Shown here one piece after another: positions 21,666 through 33,915 of a DNA stretch of 64,000 bases (position 1 is the first letter of the stretch; each line of letters opens with the position of its first letter). The position numbers and the translations under genes are program-made. The notes under the pieces are model-generated. The model worked only from the letters and a program-made list of their open reading frames with translations, did not search any database and had not been told where the DNA came from. Origin of the DNA: Inia geoffrensis (Eukaryota > Chordata > Mammalia > Artiodactyla > Iniidae); NCBI GenBank assembly GCA_036417435.1, contig CM070903.1, forward strand, positions 92,153,001 through 92,217,000. The letters are read 5' to 3'.

Positions 21666-22749
21666 TAAAAGATGTTAAGATGCCACCATAATGAACTGGA
21701 AAGGATTCATGTTTATTGCATTAGGTTGGACTGACTAATGTCAGAATTTATTCTAGCATTTGAATTCTATGAGGCAATGAAAATGTGCTGGAAACACAGA
21801 ACCAAAGATTTCTATTTGTTATGTGCCTTTCTATGTATTTAGGACATAACCCCTAGTTTATAATTCTAAGTTAAAAGATTTCAAAGATTTTTAAGTGTTT
21901 CTACAAACTTACATGTTCATGATGGGAAATTATTATATTTAAAATTCATGAAACGTTGGTTGAAGTCATAATGTGAAAAACATATACTTAAAACGGTATC
22001 TATTTTCAAATATACTTGAATATTTAGATGTTGACAAATAATTGATTTAAAGTATGGCCCTGTAACTGTATGCTCTATGGCACCTTGCATGTAATCTTGA
22101 TTACACCCATTTCATTTTCTTATTGTAAGTTTCAAATTCCACTGAGCTTACATCATGAACTTTGATAGATGAGCTAGACTGTTACGTCTGTCTGGGCAAG
22201 TGTGAAATAAATTGCTGGGCAGGCTATGATCTTTGGACAAATTACTCTCCTTGACTACAATATATATCGATGAGATGTGTCAGTGTTCATATACATACTT
22301 GTCAGTTGAGTTACGCAGGTGATGAAAATACAAGTTAAAGGAACGTCAAAATGAAGGGGAAAAAATTCACTGTGTCATAGGAAATTAGTAAAAGAACCAT
22401 CACCCTAAGCTAGAAATATAATGAGGTAAAACCTTTGGTAGGTTTGATAGGGGAAAAAATTCAAACCACTTAGTCAAGTAATTCTATTTTTTCATCTCCA
22501 TTCAAAATTAGTTTTACTTAATACAAATGAAAGAGAACATGACAATAATTCAGGGTGTTTTAAGTGGGGAGGAGCAGGTAAAAGGTTTATAATTTCAATT
22601 CAATAAATTTTGACCATTCATTCAAACTAAAAACTGATTTGTTATTGTTTTGGGTTTAATACAAAGAAAAAAAAACATGGATTCATTAGCTTTATTAAAG
22701 AGATCTTTAGACTACATGAATATTTTAGACAGAATCTTTTCTAAAGATG
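21666..22749. other. Unique AT-rich sequence, no feature seen
   Basis: No recognisable repeat, RNA gene or ORF. Confidence 0.45.
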
Positions 22750-22860
22750 TATCATCTATGCCTTAGGAGTAAGGCACTGTTCTAGGCACTGAGGATTAAT
22801 GTGTAAGATTAAAAAAAATAAAAAAGACAAATGTGTCTTCCTTAATGAAGCTTGCTTTGT
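22750..22860 (-). repeat. L2 3' end fragment
   Basis: AAGGCACTGTTCTAGGCACTGAG followed by a degraded TCCTTAATGAAGCTTGCTT is the complement of the L2 terminus. Confidence 0.7.
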
Positions 22861-24955
22861 ATAAAATAGTCTGTGCATGTTTCTGCTGCTTAATGAGAGC
22901 ATTAATCAATCTTGTATACAAGATATAGAATATTAGACATGCCATACTCAAAACATATCTATATCCAAGAAAAAAGCAAATTTCAGGAGGAAGCCAGATG
23001 ATTCCCAGTAATTTTGTGTTTTACCAGACTAACTCCTAACTGATATCATTGTACTCCCTAACACCTAAAAATGTCCTCCATTAGATGATGATTTTGCAGA
23101 CTAGTGAACTAATGTAGATACACAAAGACATCATTACTTATGAGAATGAGTGTTTAGAGAGAGAATTAGAAGCTACCAGAAAATACTATCACAGACTTAA
23201 GAGTAAAAAATATAAGAAATTGTCTAAAATCTGCTTTATCTATCCCCAATTGTTATGGCTCAACAAATTGTGCACTTTTATACACCCATTTTGTTTCTCC
23301 CAGACAGAACTTATTCCTAAACGCTGAGGAACAAGCTAATCTTAAAAGGAGGCTCACTATCCCAAGAAAATACATCATGCAAATAACACTTTACTATCTA
23401 TATAAATTCTTTAGGTCTGATACTCAAGGAAAAAAAATAAGCTATTTTTCTACTTTTTTCTGAAAATTGGGTATTCTTTAATATTACAACTATCACCCCA
23501 AATTAACAAATTTCAGATTCAAAAGTTTTATATATATATATATAAATAATTATATATATATATATAAAGTCTTATATATACATAATAATTTATTTCAGTA
23601 ACTATAAAAGTTTCCAATCTTCTGATAATTTTACTTTTAAAAGAAGCTTTGAGCTTCATCTTAGTTATGTCAAGATTTCCAAGTATTAGATTCTTCATAA
23701 AACTCTCAAAATATTTTTTATAAAGAAGAATTTTATTTTAATACTATGCTACTTTTTCGTAACAAGTAATAGAACAATTAACTTTCTTTTCCTAATTAAT
23801 ATAAAAGTTTAGAAAAGAATACTTTTGAAATTATAAGAGAATCTGATATATAATAAAAACAAGGACTTTGCTTGAGAACAGTAATTTATTTTCTAGTATG
23901 AAGAAAGTTGATTCTAGCATTACACAAAAAGTAGCAGAAGATATATACCCTCTTTACCATCCTTGGTAATCTGTGCTCCTATCATCTAGATAGATAAATA
24001 AAATGAAAAAGTCTCTCTTTTATTCTGATCCTCATGCAAATTTCTTATACCACTAAGGTTACAGAAAACTGTGATATCATTTGGCATTATTTGTCTTGGT
24101 GATAATCAAGAATAATATAACTGTTTCTGTTATACAAAGTACCCCAAAATGAAGACACAACATCTTTTGGAATGCTTTCAAAGGGTCTCATATGGTATTG
24201 TGGTGATTTTTTAGTCACTACAAGATTAATATTGTACGTCATCTTGATCCAGGTAGACCCTACTCATAGCCCAAATTTGTGTTTGGAAGTACACAGCTAA
24301 AAACGGGATTCAGTTTCCTTGGAAACAGGCTGACTTACAGAGAATTAAAAGACAAAGAACCCACATGCTACATATAAAAACTGAACTCCTGTTCGGTTAG
24401 CTAGTTGGGTGGGATAGAGCAATCTTAAGATCAAAGTAAATTTCATAGAATAATGAATTCATCTACTTTATTTTTAAGAGTGTCTTAAGCTTTAAGGAAG
24501 ACTTTATTAGCTAAATTTGCTATTTAATTTAAAGTATTCAATCAATTCCATTGTACAAAATTGAATGTTTGCTATTTTTTTTAATTACAAAAAACTGAAC
24601 TTATCAGTGAGACCTACTGACGTCCACACAATTTGCTCTATAGTGATCCAATAACTAGAAAGGCAAGCAATAGGAAGTCAAAGAAATTTGAGAAAGCTTG
24701 AAATAGACTATCTGTTTCTAATTATCAAGAAAGAATAAACACTTTATTAAGCATACCCCTACCACATGCAAGGGATGAAACGGCCTGGTTTTAGAAATTG
24801 AAACAAAACTTTGAATTTTCCTTTAAATGCTATGGTGATGCGATAACCCATAAAGAAAAATCATATAATTACAGAGAAATATTAATTTTTCCATTGACTC
24901 TTTCTTTCATGGTCAAACTTTGGGGGAATAAAAATATTAAAGGCTCTATCAGTAA
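22861..24955. other. Unique AT-rich sequence with palindromic (TA)n
   Basis: At 23527-23566 two (TA)n blocks flank AAATAAT, giving an AT-rich near-palindrome that could extrude as a cruciform. Otherwise featureless. Confidence 0.5.
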
Positions 24956-24959
24956 ATAT

Positions 24960-25190
24960 ACAATATTAACTAAAATGTATTATTTACTATGTATGCAGCA
25001 TATGATCTTCAAAACAACCATAGATGGTAGATATCATTATTATCACCAATTTACAGATAAAGCAGCAAGGATTTTGAGAGTTTAACTAAATTTCTTAAAG
25101 TGGCACAGTACTAATAGTGGACCTAGGATTAAAATTACATCTGTGTCCGGATCCTTATCATCCACACTCTTCAGCCTTAGCTTTGTAAAT
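24960..25190 (-). repeat. MIR SINE
   Basis: Complementary MIR blocks in order: ATGATCTTCAAAACAACC, GGTAGATATCATTATTATCACC, TTTACAGATAAAGCAGCAAGG, ATTTCTTAAAGTGGCACAG and GGACCTAGGATTAAAATTAC. The 95-codon frame crossing it is spurious. Confidence 0.85.
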
Positions 25191-25194
25191 ATAG

Positions 25195-26649
25195 AATATA
25201 GCAAATACAAATGTCTGTGTGTGTTGTATGTGTAGACCTAGAATCTTTGTTTAAATAGAATAAGGAAAATAATAATCTCTGAAAAATCATTATTATAAGA
25301 TACTCTGGGAAACACTGCTTTGACGATTTTGAAGTTAAAAGAAGGCAGATGTGCAACTCTATTTTAAAGATAATAGTAATATATTCAATTCAAATTACAA
25401 TGAATTTTCAAAATCAAAACTGTTTGGACATATCCACACATTTTCTGGTGTGTATTTTCTTTATTTTTGCAGGTTAGAAATGATACATATCTAAATCAGT
25501 TATGAAACCATAAGAAGCACTTCTGAGTTTAGAGAACTTCTGATTGTTGTTCCTTGTTTTGCAGAGAAGAAACAAAGCTATCATACTCAGTTTCTATCCC
25601 GTTGCATATTTTACATATTAATCTACAACATTTTCCTTTTTTCTCAATACCAGCTAACCACAATCTCTATTTGAAAAGAAGAAAGCAAGGCAAGGGAGCA
25701 CCAGAGTTTCAATCTAACATTTCAGAAGAATGTTTTGCTCCTCAATAGCAAGCTTCTCTTTTGGTTTTGTTTGTTTTCTTTGCTTTGTACAAGGCATTTA
25801 AAAATCTATTGACTAGAAAATTAATAGCATACGTTGGGTGTACAGAGTCATATGACTCTTAACTTGCTGAAGGATTCGTATAATAACATTTAATAGAAAT
25901 GTAAGACTGTGATAAACAAGAACCGGAAGATATCATAGAGATTTAGCTGGGTGCTAAGAAATAGATTGGAAACATTTCAAATGCATAATGGTAAAGTTAA
26001 TCTCCATTATTGAAGAGATAAAAACATATTTATACCTTAAAAAAATCTAGTGGGTTGTGGTAAAGGACTTATATAAATTCTTAACAATTTGTGGACCCCT
26101 ATTTCTGTTATGTTGTTCCTGTAAATCCCAAGTGACTGCTGCTGTCCTATCTTTAAATAATAGCTATCCTCTAAACTCTTTTTTCTCTGGCTTAGCTGTG
26201 ATAAGAACCTCTCTAAAATGAATTAAAGTGAAACCAACCAGTCACTTCCCACAAAGGCTCATGCTAGTAGATTGTATCATTTAATCATTAAATGCTATAG
26301 GTTTGTTCAAGCCCATAACATTGAATAGAAAGACTTAAATCATATGACAAATATTTGACATAAGCTACTTTCTTATATTGTCCTTGAAAGTTATTTTGCT
26401 GTGCCCATTATACTCAAAACAACAGTGTTGTTGGTGGGTGTGTCACTATGCTTAGTCACTGATTCAATAATTTTCTTCAATTATGGAGAGAAATCCTATT
26501 TAGCTAAAGGCAGTGTAATTTTGAATTAGTTAAATGTATGAATTGTACAATATGTTAAAGAAATATTTTCCAGGAATAAAAGAAGAGAACACATTTAATA
26601 CTAAAAGGCTATATAAACTATGTTACAAACATTGTATAACGTCTACCAC
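25195..26649. other. Unique AT-rich sequence, no feature seen
   Basis: No recognisable repeat or gene. A 64-codon frame at 25554-25748 is unassigned. Confidence 0.4.
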
Positions 26650-26840
26650 TAATTTTTAACTTACATTCCCAACAATCCTGCTGATGTCATCCATATTTTA
26701 GAGATGAGGAGATAAATTCAGAAAAATTAGGTAACCTAGACAGAATCACTCAGCTAGCATGACATAGAGCCAGGATTTGAATAGAGGATGCTCTCTTTCC
26801 AACAGCCCAGACATTTTCATCTATACCATGTTGCAACACC
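26650..26840 (-). repeat. MIR SINE
   Basis: TATTTTAGAGATGAGGAGAT, AATTAGGTAACCTAGACAGAA, TCAGCTAGCATGACATAGAG and CCAGGATTTGAATAGAGGAT are complementary MIR blocks in the correct order. Confidence 0.85.
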
Positions 26841-27139
26841 CACTCTCTCATAAATGTGCCCTTTTGTAGTGCATCTGTCAGGTAATCTGGAGGTCAAGTT
26901 TCTTTGATAAGAGAAGAGAAGAGGTTTCACATAAAGAAAACCTAAGAAACATAAGTCCTCTAGGGTAAAGTAATGTTTATGGAGGAGAATTCTTCCCTGA
27001 AAGCCGAAGGGTTAGAGACAAAACTGAAATGAGTTCCAGAAATCAAAGATTATTTCAGGGGGATAAATAGGACTGAATCTTACTGAAAAATGGCAAGAAT
27101 CTGACTTGACAGTAAATAAAATGATACAGGGATACTAAA

Positions 27140-27690
27140 TGCACAGAGTTGTACATCCGTCTCCACAATTCAGTTTTAGAGCATTTTCAACATCCCCCCG
27201 GCCCATAGTTTCCTGAAGTCCCATTTGTAATCAGTCCTGCTCCCTCACCAACCCTAGGAAACCTCTGCTTTCTTTCTCCATAAATTTTTTTCTTCGAAAC
27301 ACTTCATTTAAATACAATCATACAACATGTAACCTTTTGCATCTGGCTTCTTTCATTTAGCATAATGTTTTGGAGGTTCATTCATGTTGAAGCCATATAT
27401 CAGTATTTCATTCTCTTTATACTGAATAGTATTGACTTGCATGTATATACCACATTTTATTTATCCGCTTGCCAAACTGATGGAAATCTGGATTGTTCAT
27501 AGTGTCAGGCTATTCTGAATAATGCTGCTGTGAATATTCATGTTCACGTCTTTCTGTGAATGTAGTGTTCATATTAAGGGAGTAGATTCCTAGTAGTGAA
27601 ATTATTGGGTCATAAGGTAAACTTATGTTTAACTTTTTAAGAAACTACCAAACTGCTTTCCAAAGCAGCTATGCTATTGTACATTGAGAG
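27140..27690 (-). mobile_element. Old L1 3' fragment
   Basis: The plus strand reads as L1 complement: CATCTGGCTTCTTTCATTTAG, AATAGTATTGACTTGCATGT, ATTCTGAATAATGCTGCTGTG, TAGTAGTGAAATTATTGGGTC and CCAAACTGCTTTCCAAAGCAG. Many indels show an old copy. Confidence 0.8.
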
Positions 27691-27789
27691 AACTTTACTT
27701 TTTATCTTCATCATTAAATATATAAAACTTATGTGTTACTAAAATAGTAGACCTCTTTTGAATATCTAAAATTCAGGTGCTAAGCATAC

Positions 27790-27957
27790 TGTTATGGACT
27801 ACATGATTTGTTCCCCCAAAATGTATGTATTGAAGCCTTAACCCACAGTGTGCCTGTATTTGGAGATGGGGTTTGTAAGGAAGTAATTAGGTTAAATGAG
27901 GTCATAAGCTTGGGGTCCGGATTAGATGGATTAGTGTCCTTACAAGAAAAGACAGCA
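27790..27957 (+). mobile_element. MLT1-like MaLR LTR, 5' half
   Basis: Starts TGTTATGGACTACATGATTTG, then CCAAAATGTATGTATTGAAGC, TATTTGGAGATGGGGTTTG and TTAGTGTCCTTACAAGA, the first half of an MLT1-type LTR. It is cut near 27957 by an L1 and resumes at about 29073. Confidence 0.85.
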
Positions 27958-29070
27958 AACCACCAACAAAATGAAAAGACAACCTACTGAATGGGAGAAA
28001 ATATTTGCAAATCATTTTTCTGATAAAGGGATAATATCCAAAATATACAAAGAACTCATATAACTCAATAGCAAAAAGACCAAATAATCTTCAAAGAAGA
28101 CATATAGATGGCCAAAACGTACATGAAAAAGTGCTAAACAATACCAATCATCAGGGAAATGCAAATCAAGCCCACAATTAGATGTCACATCACATCTGTT
28201 AGAATGACTATAATCAAAAGGACAAAAAAATAACAAAATTTGGTGAGGATATATGGACAACAGAAAACCCTTGTGCATTTTTGGTAAGAATATAAATTAG
28301 TGCAGCTACTATGGACAACAGTATGGAGGTTCCTCAAAAAATTAAAATTAGAACTACCATATAATCCAGCAATTCCACTTCCGGTTATTTATCCAAAGGA
28401 AAAAACCCCACTAATTTGAAAAGATAATGCACCCCCAAGTTCTTTGCAGCATTATTTATAATAGCCAAGACATGGAAACAACCTAGATATACATCAATGG
28501 ATGAACAGATAAAGAAGATGTGATATGTATATATAATGGAGAATTATTTGACCATAAAAAGAAGGAACCTTGCCATTTGTAACACCATAAATGGACCTCA
28601 AGGGCATCATGCTAAATGAAATAAGTCAGGAAAAAAAAAAAGATAAATGCCATATGAGCTCACTTATATGCGGAATCTCAAAAAACAAACACACACGCGA
28701 AATGAGTCCATGGATACAGGGAGCAGATTGGTGGTAGCTTGAGGCAGGGGTGGGGGTGGACAAATTGGGTGAAGGAAGTCAGAAGGTACACATTTCTAGT
28801 TATAAAATGAATAAATCATGGGAATGTAATGTACAGCATGATGACTTATAGTTAACAACATTGTATTGCGTACTTGAAAGTAGCTAAGAGAGTGGATCTT
28901 GAAAAAAATTGTAACTATGTATGGTGATGGGTGTTAACTGGACTTATTGTGGTAATCATTTAACAACATTAAAATATCAAATATCAAATAAAAAGTATCA
29001 AATCATTATACTGTACATCTGAAACTAATAAAATGTTATGTCAATTATACCTTAATTAAAAAAAAAATTA
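27958..29070 (+). mobile_element. L1 3' end inserted in the MLT1-like LTR
   Basis: About 1.1 kb of L1, from the 3' end of ORF2 through the 3' UTR to poly-A. Landmarks in order are CTACTGAATGGGAGAAAATA, CATCAGGGAAATGCAAATCAA, ATGGAGGTTCCTCAAAAAAT, CATTATTTATAATAGCCAAG, TAACAACATTGTATTGCGTA and CTGAAACTAATAAAATGTTA. Stops and indels disrupt ORF2 throughout. It is younger than the LTR it splits. Confidence 0.92.
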
Positions 29071-29300
29071 AAAGAGAGAGACACCAGAAAGCTTACTTCT
29101 TTCCTTTCTCAACGTGCATGTACTGAGGAAAGACCATGTGAGCACACAGTGAGAAGGGGAAATCCAATCCAAGAAGGAAAGTTCTTGCTGGAGAACTTGA
29201 TCTTCCACTTCCCAGCCTCCAAAACTGTGAGACAATATCTGTTGTTTAAGCCACCCAGTCTGTGGTATTTTGTTATTGTCACCCGAGCAGAGTAATACAT
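29071..29300 (+). mobile_element. MLT1-like MaLR LTR, 3' half
   Basis: Continues the LTR interrupted at 27957: GACACCAGAAAGCTTACTTC, CATGTGAGCACACAGTGAGA, CCAGCCTCCAAAACTGTGAGA, then TTTAAGCCACCCAGTCTGTGG and AGAGTAATACA at the end. The two halves together make one full-length solo LTR. Confidence 0.88.
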
Positions 29301-30364
29301 ATACCAACAATTATTCATGGCCACTAAAGGGATAGTTGAGAGCTTGGCAGGTATCTAAGTTCCAGGGAAGAATCATTCTTCACTGAAGGCCTCTGAAACA
29401 GCCAGTGGAGGTTTGGAGTCTGGAAATTCTTCAGAAATATGAGTAACTAGACTATATCATATGTTTTCTTTGTTATGCTTCTTTCATAGAGCTGTCTTAA
29501 GTATAAAGAATTGCAAGCAATTCTGGATTGAAGAGATGGTGGTACTGAGGTTGGAGGACAGAATATAGTGAGTTAAAAGACTGTAAAATAAATTGCTGCT
29601 GCCATAACCACAGTTGTGGTCCGTCTGTAGATTTTTTGTTTTTTTTTTTAGAAATTATCTTGTTTTCACAGGCATCCAACTCACTAATTATATGCAAACA
29701 ATAAGAATCAAACTTCTGCCAAAAGAATTAGCTCTGTAGCCAACAGCAACTTACTTTGGCAGGACAGATGTATTCACTAGCATTAAAAACACTTAATACT
29801 TTTTTATTCCTGAATTAAATACTTGTAACTAGCCTCCAAAAGGGCCAACTGAAGATATGAAAAGAAAAGACAAGTAACCCTAGGCAAAATATTTTATTCT
29901 TATTATTAGAAAAATAAAGCTGAAACTCATTATTTTAGGAGTTGGAATTTACAAAGAGAAAAAAGAATACTTTTATTTAAGCTGCACAGCTTTCATGAAA
30001 TACAATAAGACTTAGTAATGATGTTTCTGAAATACAAAGTGTTTGGATCTAAGAAAAGTTCTCTGGAGTACATATGGATTGGACTAGATACCCAAGAGTA
30101 GAATTAAAAGAATCAGTTGAAGTGAATATTTTGTTTGGAAGCATTTTCTGGCAAAGTACAGAAGTCTAAAATGTATGTGACATTGGCATATATTCAAAAG
30201 TAAAGTATTCTTTATAATTCATAATGATTAAAGCACAGAAGAAAGTAAGGGAAAGGAAATTATCTGAATTCTTCATTTGAATTGTTGCCAAAAAAAAAAG
30301 TACTATGGTTCCAAACTCTCATTCAGCTATTTTAAATATGAATAATACCTAGTTTTAAAAAATA
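29301..30364. other. Unique AT-rich sequence, no feature seen
   Basis: T-rich run at 29636-29650 and A-run at 30290-30299. No named repeat or gene recognised. Confidence 0.45.
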
Positions 30365-30505
30365 GTTTTTACATATTGGGCACACTCATACCATGAACTT
30401 TTACATACATTATCTAATTTATTTATGTCATAGATCCTCCCTAAGGATCCTACTATGTCTGCATATTTTTGCCCATTTTTTACAAGGGCAAACAATGAGG
30501 AAAAA
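30365..30505 (-). repeat. MIR SINE fragment
   Basis: TTTTACATACATTATCTAATTT, a degraded middle, and TTTTTTACAAGGGCAAACAATGAGG resemble MIR complement. It overlaps the start of a 164-codon frame. Confidence 0.5.
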
Positions 30506-32346
30506 AAAGGGGAAAGAGAAAACCAGGAGAAATTGTCACCATTCTCTAGTCATAACACAATGGATGTGGAATGAAGATAAAATGGAGCCTGTTATAAATG
30601 TTGGTAATTCTTCTGCCCCACTCCACCCCCTCCATGCTTTAATTGTGCTGTCTCTGAGAAAAGTACCTAAAGCAAATGTGTTACACCTCCAGTCATGTGA
30701 ACTGGGATATGACAACCCAGCACGAGAAAGACAAAATGGAAAGACAGAACAAGACTTTGGTACACACCACCTTCTGCTGAAGGTCATTACAAAGCTCTGC
30801 TGGCGGTACACCAGATCCAGACCAAATCAACATTGTAAAGTAATTGCTTTGTCTATGATTGCTCTAAGGGAAATCCATAGTCAATAAATACAGAGCACTA
30901 AGAAGTGCAAGAAATGAGAGCTGCTGCCTAGAAACATTTTTTTTTGCCATGATGCCACAGTAACTGTTAAAGAAGTCCTCTGTGGACAGTAATCGAAGTG
31001 CTGTTAAGGCTCATCTCACTCAGACACTTCTTACATTTATACAGGGCTCCAGGTGTAAAGCCCTTCAAAAACATTGCCTGGAACCATTGTGCTTCCCGGT
31101 GAACTGTGCTTCCTTCTAAAGCTTAAGTAGTAAACATATCAACCAAAAGTTGCCTATTAGATTTTAATCCTCACAAACAATTCATGGTTATATTTTCCAG
31201 TCCTCTTTCTAAGAGAATCTTTTGAAAATTGCAACATGAAATTCAGAGATTCAAAGTGAATTCAATTACCACTGAGACAAAATAGTGGGAAAATAATCTG
31301 ACTACAATAGTCATGGTCCAGAAGAAAGTTAAAGACATCTGTATCTAATGAAGACCTCCCAACTGAGAAATTAAATGAACTTATATCCCTGCCTTTTTGC
31401 ATAAAGTTTATTTTTGAGAGCTTAAACAATACTGTAAAGAAGGGTATCTCCTTTCCCTTGTATTATACATGCCAGACTTATAGAAACAATTTTCAAGGTG
31501 TACATGCTATATCACATTTAATAATAACATATTTATGGGTCTGCCTTTTTGAATTTTCAGTAATTGGAATGTAAAATTCATATTCATATTCAAAATAACC
31601 TTAGGTATCAATTGCCTTAAAGAGCAAAACATATTAACATAAATTTTGAAGATTTTTAATGAACGTTTTATAGAACTAAATACTTTGCATTTTAACTATT
31701 ATGTAACATAAAATATATATGTAATGTAATAATTACAGCTTTTAAGGAGACTTGAAGTGGAGGAACATGTTTTCATTTTATATGGATATGTGTGTTTATG
31801 TGTACAACTATATTTATGACCTTCCTCAGAAAATATTTCTTTAATAAGAGAATAGAATCACACATTATTGGCAATACAGGAAACCAAATTATTTCATATA
31901 AGATTAATCCATAGCTATGGATTAGAAGTTGATTACACTGTAAGAACTTTTCCGTAGATAAAATTATAAATTATTTACTTTGAGCTATCTTTTGAAAAAA
32001 AAATCTGTTCAAAGATACAGAAAACAATATTAGCATCTATTTATAGTGTCCTTTCACTGCAGAGTTCAAAAAGCCTTATTTTATATAAGCTCATTCAATC
32101 TAATAGAATTTTTATTGCTTTTTTTCCTGGAATAGAGAAAGTTCCTGAAAATCATTATGATAGAGGATCTCATTTTTATGTGTTTCTAAGACATCTGAGA
32201 TTATGTATAATAATAATAGATCTTAACCCCAGTGTATAGACTGTATTGCGAAGGAGAGCCTTATCCTTAAACTTCACACTAGTATTTCCCTGAATATTTT
32301 CCATGAAAAACTAGTTCCATTTTGGAAATACTAGTCTCAACAAAGT
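30506..32346. other. Unique sequence, contains the longest ORF but no gene call
   Basis: The longest frame of the window (30393-30887, 164 codons, plus) runs from MIR-derived sequence into this stretch. It has no recognisable domain, uneven composition and no promoter or intron signals, so I leave it uncalled. The rest is featureless. Confidence 0.4.
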
Positions 32347-32580
32347 TAAACAGACATCTTTTTTGTGTGTGTGTGGTACGCGGGCCTCTCACTGCTGTGG
32401 CCTCTCCCGTTGCGGAGCACAGGCTCCGGACGCGCAGGCTCAGCGGCCATGGCTCACGGGCCCAGCCGCTCCGCGGCATGTGGGATCTTCCCGGACCGGG
32501 GCACGAACCCGCGTCCCCTGCATCGGCAGGCGGACTCTCAACCACTGTGCCACCAGGGAAGCCCCTAAACAGACATCTTT
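32347..32580. repeat. Perfect target-site duplication around SINE copy 3
   Basis: TAAACAGACATCTTT occurs at 32347-32361 and 32566-32580, directly abutting both ends of the SINE. It is 15 bp with no mismatch. Confidence 0.95.
32362..32565 (-). mobile_element. Cetacean CHR-type SINE, copy 3, with a GT-rich tail
   Basis: The complete body agrees closely with copies 1 and 4. Its 3' tail on the plus strand is a short T-run followed by (GT)n instead of pure poly-T, before GGTACGCGGGCC. The element ends CCAGGGAAGCCCC. Perfect 15-bp target duplications indicate a young insertion. Frames of 67-94 codons on both strands are spurious. Confidence 0.96.
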
Positions 32581-33589
32581 ATGTCACAGCTTTTCAAAGT
32601 CTCTAATTTAGTATGTTTTATGATTATCTTAACAGTGCAGTTTATGATATGCAGCCTTTTCAAAAATTAATTGGTTCTAGATTCACTTCCTTTTTTCCCT
32701 CAGAGAGTCTGATGTGATTATTGTACTGCTTCCCACTTTGAGAAAGTAACTGTAGACTTTCACGATTGGAAATTTTAGAAGTAATTATGATAACATTGCC
32801 ATGATTCACAAATTTCATTGTAAAAGAAAAAAGATAATGCTATAAGAAAAAAAACATAAGTAAAATGCTGTAATGATGAAGTTGAGCAGGCTATATGATT
32901 TTTTAAAAATACATACTTTCTAGTTTTACCCATTTAAATTCTAAAAGTAAGATTACCCCATGAGCAATGAGCACTTTAGTGACCAGGTAATGCACACTAC
33001 TACTATTCTCCACTAAAAAGAACCAAGAATCATTGGAGAAATGGGTCTTTCCAGATCTTGGGCAGGCAAGGTACAAAGTTAAGTCTGGAAAATTTTGTGC
33101 AAAAAAGCAAGGAAGCTGTCAAAGATTAATGGGGTCATGTCAAAAAAGTTTAGGCCAAATCTGGAAAGAGTTCCCTGTGTCAAAGTTGTGAAAATCTGAG
33201 CTTCTAATACAAATGATTTTAATTGATGGAGATACATTCATTCTAAGAAAACTGATTAATAATATAAAAACACTTAAAAGGGAGGAAACCAAAAACATTT
33301 ATTATTACCATGTGAGGCAGCTATTAAACCAAGCTCATAAATATTTGTTATTAGAGAGAAAGAATTAGGCATGTGGCCTGCCTTTCCACAAAAACTGTAT
33401 TTCAAGATAGCCAAATAGTTTGACTTTACAGAAGAATATCAGCTAATAAAGGCAAAATAAATGATAAAATTAGAAAATCACCATCTTAACAATTTTTAGT
33501 AAAACTAGTGACTTAGGCAGGAAATATCAATTATTATTAAAACTAGTAGGTAAAAGGTTAATGGATATAATTTGTGCTTATCACCACTA
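32581..33589. other. Unique AT-rich sequence, no feature seen
   Basis: No repeat, RNA gene or ORF recognised. Confidence 0.45.
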
Positions 33590-33915
33590 TTTCTGCTTTT
33601 CCTCTGTCAAGACGCATAGTAGTAAAGCCTTTCCCTGTCTCCTTGAAGTTAGACATAGCCATGTGATTTGCTTTAGCCAATGATAAATGAATAGCAGCAA
33701 GATGGGCAGAAATATTTAAGAGCTACAGCATTCTTGTCAATTGCACTCTTTCCTGACCTTGGTGATTGTAACAAGTGCAACTGATATGGAGATGTAATTC
33801 TGAGTTGTCACACAGTGAACGTTGCAGGCTTTGAATAAATAAGTTTTTTTTTTTTTTTTTTGGTCATTTTAAGCCACTGAGATTTTGGAATTCATTGTTA
33901 CTGCAGTGTAACCTA
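33590..33915 (+). repeat. Ancient LTR-like interspersed repeat, family not named
   Basis: GATTTGCTTTAGCCAATGATA, then AATAAATAAG followed by an 18-base T run (33844-33861), then TTTAAGCCACTGAGATTTTGG and CAGTGTAACCTAGTC. The last two blocks are the conserved end of a common mammalian LTR-type repeat. I cannot name the family. Confidence 0.6.

Noticed and set aside
30393..30887. 164-codon plus-strand ORF, the longest in the window
   Set aside because: Its start lies in MIR-like sequence, it shows no domain or recognisable protein, and the composition is uneven. A frame this long is expected occasionally in 64 kb read in six frames.
32279..32611. Several overlapping 67-94-codon ORFs on both strands, GC-rich
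   Set aside because: All are frames through a SINE. The same peptides recur at the other SINE copies (15.7-16.1, 20.0-20.3 and 60.9-61.2 kb).
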